A stretch of DNA of 5,829 nucleotides from Actinomycetota bacterium. GTDB taxonomy: Bacteria; Actinomycetota; Actinomycetes; Nanopelagicales; Nanopelagicaceae. The notes under the pieces are model-generated. The model searched no databases and was not told where the DNA came from. It saw only the letters and a list, made by a program, of their open reading frames with translations. The stretch lies in the NCBI GenBank assembly GCA_009706135.1, contig WLRX01000061.1, positions 1-5,829 on the forward strand, read 5' to 3'. Position numbers and translations under genes: made by a program. Shown in pieces: positions 5,218 to 5,829 of the stretch. Positions within the stretch are counted from its first letter, which is position 1; each line of letters begins with the position of its first letter.

Positions 5218-5829
5218 GCGTTCCTGCACGCGCCTACTTAAGTATTGGTGAAGTTTTAACAAAACTTCGTGGAGATTTCGCAGATATAACTATTTCTAAA
5301 ATTAGATTCCTTGAATCCGAAGGGTTAATTGACCCACAACGAACACCTTCTGGTTATCGCAAATTTACTAGTACCGACCTAGAACGCCTGCGTTATGTGT
5401 TACTGGCACAACGTGATCAATATTTGCCTCTTCGCGTTATCAAAGAAAACTTAGATGCACTCGATCGCGGATTACAACCTGCGGCCACATCAGGCGCGAT
5501 TGCCACACCACGTCTTGCCACAGTTGATGGAGAAATGGCGCCAGCAGCTTTTGGTGAATCTAGCGAGATGCGTTTGTCGCGTGATGAATTACTTAAGTCC
5601 AGTGGTTTGACGGAGAACGCCCTCGTCGAATTAGAGTCTTTTGGTCTAATTGCTCCCCGTGGTCGCCACTATGACGCAGATGCCCTCTCAGTTGCACGGG
5701 CAGTAACGGAAATGGGTGCTTTTGGAATCGAACCTCGTCATCTGCGCTCTTTCAAGTCAGCTGCAGATCGAGAAATCGGATTAATTGAACAGGTTATTAC
5801 TCCGTTGAATCGTCAAAAGAATGCTGAAT
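5214..5829 (+). CDS. ftsR: FtsR-like MerR-family transcriptional regulator, 3' end outside the window
   Basis: The frame is open from ATG 5214 to the window edge, giving 205 residues with the C-terminus missing. Residues about 9-80 are a MerR-type winged helix: SIGEVLTKLR (10-19), then ITISKIRFLESEGLIDPQR (25-43) and SGYRKF (46-51). After a variable linker (about 85-118), residues 121-185 form a second winged-helix-like domain with RLSRDELL (120-127) and GIEPRHLRSFKSAADRE (171-187). This two-domain layout and the position right after garA match M. tuberculosis Rv1828 and Corynebacterium FtsR, the latter reported to activate ftsZ. It is therefore a DNA-binding regulator, probably linked to cell division, though its targets here are inferred. 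It overlaps garA by ATGA and has its own strong ribosome site. A second MerR gene often lies nearby in actinobacteria, but the partner position and domain layout favour FtsR. Confidence 0.88.
   Translation, partial: MSVPARAYLSIGEVLTKLRGDFADITISKIRFLESEGLIDPQRTPSGYRKFTSTDLERLRYVLLAQRDQYLPLRVIKENLDALDRGLQPAATSGAIATPRLATVDGEMAPAAFGESSEMRLSRDELLKSSGLTENALVELESFGLIAPRGRHYDADALSVARAVTEMGAFGIEPRHLRSFKSAADREIGLIEQVITPLNRQKNAE

Noticed and set aside
1..5829. Mobile element, CRISPR array, toxin-antitoxin or defence system
   Set aside because: No transposase, integrase, regularly spaced repeats or defence-type domains are visible. From 237 on the window is fully explained by seven conserved housekeeping or regulatory genes.

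Overview
This is a chromosomal housekeeping window from a low-GC actinobacterium. It holds seven genes on the plus strand: aroH, tyrA, a cmk-der fusion, a CDP-alcohol phosphatidyltransferase gene, gcvH, garA and ftsR. The last runs off the right edge. GarA (the FHA regulator paired with Ser/Thr kinases), the two-domain MerR regulator FtsR and the cytidylate kinase-Der fusion are all actinobacterial hallmarks. The AT-leaning codon use and very short spacers (10, 28, 7, 14 and -4 bases) resemble streamlined planktonic actinobacteria such as the freshwater acI/Nanopelagicales type. That lineage guess is inference.

Layout: positions 1-236 are a very AT-rich stretch (about 26% G+C over 1-180 by hand count). 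It contains direct repeats, palindromes, a perfect 7-bp hairpin and a 31-base run of only A/T. One frame stays open from the window edge to a stop at 175-177, so the tail of an upstream AT-rich gene may be present. Then come aroH (237-599) and tyrA (611-1681), the chorismate-to-prephenate-to-hydroxyphenylpyruvate branch of tyrosine synthesis, translationally coupled. The cmk-der fusion (1710-3680) joins CMP/dCMP phosphorylation to 50S ribosome assembly. A polytopic phospholipid synthase (3688-4266) and the lipoyl carrier gcvH (4281-4661) follow. After a 76-bp regulatory spacer come garA (4738-5217) and ftsR (5214 to the edge), which overlap by ATGA.

The genes join two conserved actinobacterial neighbourhoods that lie apart in Mycobacterium tuberculosis: the cmk-der block and the pgsA2-gcvH-garA-Rv1828 block. 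Transcription probably runs left to right throughout. Leaderless-type promoters are proposed directly before aroH and cmk-der. A sigma-A-type promoter with a MerR-like dyad is proposed before garA-ftsR, possibly an FtsR autoregulatory site.

I found no mobile element, CRISPR array, RNA gene or clearly new system. The points most worth checking are the garA-ftsR control region, the altered GarA phosphorylation motif, the leaderless starts and the AT-rich left edge.
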